Of a stretch of DNA of 10,296 nt, positions 1 through 6,600 are shown in pieces (the stretch's first letter is position 1; each line of letters starts with the position of its first letter). Made by a program: the position numbers and the translations under genes. The notes under the pieces were generated by a model. That model worked only from the letters and a program-made list of their open reading frames with translations, ran no database searches and was not told the DNA's origin. This DNA comes from Cephalothrix spiralis (Eukaryota > Nemertea > Palaeonemertea > Archinemertea > Cephalotrichidae): NCBI GenBank assembly GCA_032353305.1, contig JAUCNG010410026.1, positions 1 through 10,296 on the forward strand, given 5' to 3'.

Positions 1-97
1 AAACTCGAGAAAAATTGCTATCGGAAACGGAAATAGGCTCAAAATTTTATCGGATATCGGAAATCACACAAAGGCATCGACCTCCTCATACAGTGGA

Positions 98-415
98 AGT
101 CTTAAGCGTTCGATTATGTAGGAACAACAGCTAGGATCCACTAGGGGTGCTTTTATTGCTTTTGAAGTTTGAAATCGATTGTGCATTATGCTCGAGCCTC
201 AACTGTCAGCAGTGATGCTGGTCTGGCATTGTGGCAGTCTTTGATTTGTGCATAGTCTTGAAGCGTTCGATTATGTAGGAACAACAGCTAGGATCCACTA
301 GGGGTGCTTTTATTGCTTTTGAAGTTTGAAATCGATTGTACATTATGCTCATTACATTGCCTCAAATGTCATCAGCGATGCTGGTCTGGCATGTGGCCCT
401 GTGGCAATCTTTGAT
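98..415. repeat. Tandem duplication, about 2 x 157 bp
   Basis: The first copy starts at 98 and the second at 254; both begin AGTCTT(G)AAGCGTTCGATTATG and run through GGTGCTTTTATTGCTTTTGAAG to a shared GATGCTGGTCTGGCAT...TCTTTGAT end. The first 90 or so bases are almost identical, and the last 60 are more diverged with indels. It lies in the intron downstream of exon 481-607. It carries no terminal inverted repeats that I can see, so it is probably a local duplication. Confidence 0.85.
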
Positions 416-480
416 GCGAGCGAACCGCCCAATTGCTAATTACCTTATTTTTGTCATTCATTCAAATTATGGGTCCTTAC

Positions 481-607
481 CTGTACTGATTGCACTAAGG
501 CTTGCTTCCTTGGCGGCATTTTCAACTGCAGTCGTTGTTAGAGTGGGTCTAGTAACCTTTACAGCTGGTGCAATGAACCAAGAACAGGTTCTTTCAGAAT
601 CACAAAC
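481..607 (-). CDS. REJ-like gene, exon: end of REJ-like module, start of helical region
   Basis: 127 bases, entered in phase 0 and left in phase 1, residues 935-976. Acceptor ATATCTAG, donor GTAAGG. It begins VCDSERTCSWFIAPAVKVT, which completes the 'V-x-V-x-D...V-x-V' final strands of the module, then RPTLTTTAVENAAKEASLS, Ala/Thr-rich and probably helical. Inference: this is where the helical subdomain of a GAIN domain would begin in polycystin-1 relatives. The exon has no start or stop, and the next exon lies beyond the left edge. The plus-strand open frame at 336-611 is a shadow. Confidence 0.8.
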
Positions 608-3600
608 CTAGATATTAATAAGCAATCTGTTATTAAAGGTCTGAATTACTATGTATTCGTTTAGATTCTTCAAGATTTAGAACCGAGCCGATTACGAAAT
701 GGACCGAGATGATTGTCCTTACCAATGAAGAATTAACAAATCCAACACAAGTTGAGACGAGTACATGAGCTGAAACGATTGTTTTATACGAATCATTTCA
801 GCATGTTTTAATATATATTTAGATGAAATCCTCTTCTTTTTATAAACCTTATTGAACACGTTTGTAGACAAATGAAAGCACCGGAATATATCACGTGGGG
901 TGCTAGAACTAAAAGTACCGTAATTGATATTACTATTACTTAATTAATGTTGAAATTGACTCCCTAATAAATAGTGATTAACAAAATAAACCCCACTTAC
1001 TTTTACAGCGAATACTACTTCGGATTTTTCATTTTCTGGTTCTGGACCTTCTGTATCCAAGTCACTCATAGTGGAAGCTGGGCGTATTGCCCTAAATGAT
1101 GTTCCTGTCTTACAGAAGTATTGGTATTTCAGTGGTTCGTTGTCAGGATCCCCAACACAGTTATTTGTTTCCATTGTTATCTAGAAACGTGTAAGACTAT
1201 TGTTTAAAGATTCATTTTATTGCCATGATATATGATTTGTCATCTGTTTATAGAGTTTCAATCTTAATTCATTCACCTTGCATAAAAATGTCATGGAATT
1301 CCAAAAATAGCCCAAAAGTCATAGAAATTTAAAAAATAGGTAAAAAGCTTAAAATGTCATGGAAATTTTGGAAAAAAGTTGCTCAAGCAAAAATGTTTGT
1401 CGTGACTGGACTGGTTCTTGACGTATGGTGATAATTGTCGCGCCTGACTATCACATAGACTTTTTTATGACTGAAAATTTGCTGGATATGTAAGGAATAT
1501 GTCCTGGAATTATGTTTTCGGAATGTTGTGGCCATACACTAGTTATTAGGAGTTACGACATAATATTAGAATACTTATGCTTTTGTATGTTATTTGTCAA
1601 TTTAATTTACTTACCTTATCCATTGCAGTATACGCCGTCGGATTAAAGTCGCATGACGTCACTGATGACCGAACTGACAGGGAGGTTAATGCTGTTGCTT
1701 CCTCACCACCACTGACGCTGACCTTTGCTTGGAAGAGATACTTGCCCCCTGGTGCCATCTTATCTGTAAGTTAAGTTAAGTAAGAAGTCACATGCACAAA
1801 ACCATCCCAATCAGTAGTTATATGACCCTGCTCTATGTCAATTTTTCAATGGAGCAAGGGTCTTCAGCACGTTTAAACTACAGTAGAATCTGTATGATTG
1901 AACATTTGTGTACAGTGAACATTTCTCTACAGCGAACGCTTTTGGCCGGTCCCAATATTTTAGAAAGGAAACCCTGTACAAATAGAGTGAACATTGTGTA
2001 CAGTGAACATTGAACACTTTTGAACCGTAAATTCGAAAATCAGATCCGTGATTAATGAACGGTTTTTGAGTTTGAGACAACTGTTTCACCTGATTTCACA
2101 CATATTAATCATAATTTCGAGACGAGCTAATTTTGTTATCAATGATGTTCACAACCCGTAACAAAACAGATTGTTTAAACAAACTAAATGGTGCTTTAAA
2201 CTATATTGGCGTTACATTACTTATACGTAGTGATATATTAAACATTGAAGGTTTTATTTTAACTAAAATTCACTAGCAAGAACTAAATGATTTGGAAATC
2301 ATATGTATATATTCCAATTAAGTCACATATTATTTATAAGTTTCGATTTTGGTAATTTTTGGGTTCGAATTATAAAAGTCTCCATTTTGCACAGTGAAGT
2401 CAACAGTGAACACTTTAGGCTGGTCCCGAAGGTGTTCACTGTAGACAGATTCTACTGTATATAAGGTTTCTCAAGTACGGAGTATCTTAGGGATTGATCA
2501 GACCGTTGACTCCGTGGCGTAACACAATTCTCGAAACTAAGATTTCGGATGAATCGAAACTGCCCTTGGGGAACAGATGCTTTCTGGGGTCTTCCAAAAC
2601 ATAGAATTGTTCACGGGGCCTTTAGCAGTTCACTTTATACTTCAATACTCATAGAGGCCGACAGTCAAAAGAAAAAGTCGAAACGATTACGGAGGCCAAA
2701 GAGAGCACTAGCTAGCATCTCTCCGGCATTGGGACCGCTATTTTGCAATAAGTTGGTCTTTGGAGGTGGATCTACAACATAATTTTACAGGTCTTCCAAG
2801 TTCATAGCAAATATTCTTTTCAATTTGAAGGAAAATGTTATACTTTTAAAATTACATACCTTTTTTAATTGTTACCATGTAATTATATACATTTGGATTC
2901 TTTGTCTTCCTGATTTTCCCGACATGATGGATGGTTGATGGGTCACTAACGTTGAGGAAGTCGTAGTCTACATAATTAAATTTATGTGAAAATGTGAATC
3001 GATTAGAAATTAATTGTTTGAAGTTCACTTTAGTGTGAAATAACTTATAAAAGGTGATTACTATTTAACTACATTTTTGTTAGTGCAATTAATGGCATCG
3101 TCACTTGTTCGGGACACATATCCCCGTATACTTTGATAGCGGTTATATTTGTACCCCTCACATAATGTAAAGCTCAATTTTCTGCAAGCTATTTCAAATA
3201 AGCTAAAAATTCGGTGGGTTTTGATTGGTTATTAGTGGAATCTCAAATAATGACGTCAAGCCAAAAAAAGAATTCGAGAAATCATATCCCAGAACGATCG
3301 CAGTGACGCAAGATCAGAGAAACCGAACACTATTGGGCGGAGCTTTCATTAGTGATTAATTGTTCATAGCATGACAGCAGCTTTCTGGCTATGGAGGTCC
3401 ATTATTCGTCAGTTATAATTTATGTATACACATGTATATACAATATTGATTTATGATTACATAACGTTTGAATTGAATTGAGTTGGACATAAAACGATTA
3501 GACTTCAAAATTGAGTACGCTCGCACTATTAGTGGTGTAAGGCTACTAATTGTTTAGTTCGCTATACAGACGGATTTATCCAGGGTATTATGAAGTGTAA

Positions 3601-6600
3601 TATACGACTCTGGGACCAAGGATGAATACACAGCTGTAAAATAATATTGTTTCTCGAATTAAGACAATGCTTATTATCAAAATACCTGTTTTTCAAAAAA
3701 GGTCTTACCATTGGTTCCAGTTATACTGTTTTCAGTTAAACTTTCAATTTCAACATCTATGTCTCCGGCTTTAGTGTTTAGTGCAACAATTCTAACCTTT
3801 AGACGCAGGTAATTGTCAGCTTTTACTTTTTTTCTAGTCATTATGAAATCAACCTGAAAGGGGAAAAGATAAATTACTGATACTGAACAATTTCGCATCA
3901 TAAGGAGAATTTGAATTGCTCGAATAAGAAAATTTTGGTTTTCACCTGTGGAAGAGTTCCTGACTTTATCGTTATTGTTTTAGTAGCCTGACTTGACCTT
4001 TGACCTTTTGTGCAGGTATATTTGAAAATGTAGCTCTCATCAGGTGACAAGACCTTGGGATTTATCTCCAATTTATTAGATTCGAAACCGCTTACTATAT
4101 CATTGTTGTCATCGTCCTTACACTTTTGACCTGATGCCTGAAAAAAGTACAAAGGTTGTCTTACAGTCATATGAATTAAACTTGATTAAATTGAACTTGA
4201 CTTGAATTGAACTTGATCTATTAAGCTTAGTTGACTTGAGTTTGAAATTGTCTTTGAATTCGACTATGAATGAAAAAACTCGTCTTGAATTGAATTAAAA
4301 TGGAATTTTTCTAGATTTGAAGTTGAATGTTTGGCCAAACCTGTTGCCATACCTGTTTACATTCTACAGTGGTTTTAGCAGATGAATCCGAGCATTTTGT
4401 TTGTAATGTAAAAGGTTTGTCATCCACTCCAAGAGTCACCAGATAAGAACCTAACCGAAGAAGAAGAAACATTAATATTAACATTATGGGGGCAATTCAT
4501 GGCCACGCAGCGCAATCGCAGTTTCTTTTTATTATCCCTTAAATATCTCCGGAAGTAAATCATTTTTTCAGATCTGGGAAATGGAATATAATTATTTGAC
4601 GATAAGAAATCTTTGATTAAAACGCGGTGCGATTTGTGATTCATTTGTAATCACTGAGCTGTAGCTATGTAACATCATCAAGACTAATTTATCTTTTCGT
4701 TAGCTCAGTGAGTGCAAGTCGCACGGCATTCTACTTAATAAATTTTTCATCGTCAACTAATCTAGTTTACAGTCCCTTTCTCAGATCTGAAAAAAGTGTG
4801 GTACTTCCGGAGATATTTATGGGAGAACGCAAAAAACTCCTTTTTGATCTCACGCTGAAAAGACCAACATAGACTTTCATACCTGGATCAGAGTTATTGT
4901 AGACCTTCAGTAGATATTATTTAAGTGTCAGCTGCAGTTTCTATTGGTCTTACCTTGAATTGTTGCATCGATATGTAGACTTGCAGTTTCTATCTTGATT
5001 GAAGCAGTCACTGAAACTGATTTCTTGTTTGCGACATAACATTTAACATCTATATCAATGTTACTGTCAGCTGCAAATATCAATACAATGTTTTTAATAT
5101 CAGGGTCTACATACATTTATTAACATAATATTGTAATATTATGAGTAGTCTGCAAAATGATGAAGCAAAGAAGCGTTATTACTCTCAATGGCGTTGGCTT
5201 AAAGCCCAAGTGTTTTTATTTAACGTATGATGGCGTTGTTTTAGAGATTGGGGTTTACAGATCTTTACAGGTGTACGAACTGTTGCATCAGTGTTGTTGA
5301 TAGCGGAAACATACGAAGAGGTCACCAGCCATTTCCGAATGCTCCATACGCGGCAAGGTTTGTGGATGTGTTTCCCATTGTGTTATATTACCTGGTAAAG
5401 TGTTCTTTTTGATGATACATGATCGTCCCCTTGTTTTACAGTATTTTGGGTTCCATTCACATTTGATTGGAGTCCGTCCTAGGCAAGGTGGAAAATTAAT
5501 ATCTGCACTAAGCCTCATTCTGAAATGTTAAGAAAGTCGTCGGAGCTTATGGGAAACTCTCTCTAGGAGACCCTTGCAGGGCAAAATGTCCGGGGGCAAA
5601 TTGTCCCGGGGCGAATTGTCTTGATACCAAAATGTTGTACCTTATGTGATTTTGGTACCTTTTGTTCAGAATCTCGCAGTTTCCCTTTTTTGAAGTTTCA
5701 TAAAAATTTTCGCAGAAAAGAATCCGCAAAAAGTACCAAAACCGAAAGAAGGTACTAATGGCGTTACTAGGCAACCCACTATAGTCACTTTATGAGGGAA
5801 GTTAACTAGTCTGTCTATATTCTATACTTGCTCTATTCTGCACTAACCTTTTATCTATTGGTGCTTTCGTAGTTTTGCCATTTGACTGAATGATAACCTC
5901 TGGAGCAGGGACCCGAGACTTTGTGACGGTGAGATCAGATGAATGGGGCTTGGCTGGATTTAAGAAGTTTGCAACTTCAAGATTGAATGTACATTCATCT
6001 GATGATCCAAATGTACTACCATCAACTGTTATTACTTTCTTGTTTTGTTTCTTTGAGGCTATAAAAAAACAATAAATGTTGTTAATGGGAGAGATGGTTC
6101 TATAGATATGGTCCTGTCCAAAGTACTGACAGTTAAGCGGCGTCAAGCGCGCTTGTTCAGAACTTGGATGCGTAAACGCATGCTTTTCTCAGTGCCAAGA
6201 AGATCCAAGAACGAGTGGTACCACGATCAAAGCCTTCCTTCATACTCGGGGTCTATCCAAAGCATGTAAAACCTGTCTTTGAACATATAAAGGAGTATCG
6301 CAGATTCTTTCCTCCAATTTCTCCATGTGTGAGATTCGCTTGAGCATCCAGATGAGCTTTAAGCTCATGTTTCTCATTGCTGATTGCGAGCTACATTAGT
6401 CAATAGGGATAAAAAAGCTCATGTTTCTCATTGCCGATTGCGAGCTACATTAGTAAATAGGGATAAATTTACTTCATTTTTTTCTGACAGCGATTTTTCA
6501 GTGTCTTGATTTTGATGTATTACCCTACCTTTTAGATAGTTGTTGATATCTTCAGCATTTGCACAATTTTTAGCAGACCATTTGTATTGCAGAGGGCGCC

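Noticed and set aside
336-611. Plus-strand frame of 91 codons that looks partly hydrophobic
   Set aside because: It overlaps the well-supported minus-strand exon 481-607 and the tandem duplication, and shows no domain.
1881-2457. Transposase remnant inside the pogo-like element
   Set aside because: The short open frames there show no DDE or helix-turn-helix pattern and are broken by repeats, so the element is non-autonomous.
2549-2782. Plus-strand frame with a Lys/Arg-rich centre, considered as a small gene or transposase remnant
   Set aside because: I recognise no motif or splice site. Length is within chance, and it is not part of the adjacent MITE, which ends at 2457.
4870-4953. An extra exon ending at the GTATG donor near 4881 on the minus strand
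   Set aside because: The interval lies directly after the donor of exon 4954-5070, has in-frame stops, and is not needed for phase agreement between 4954 and 4450.
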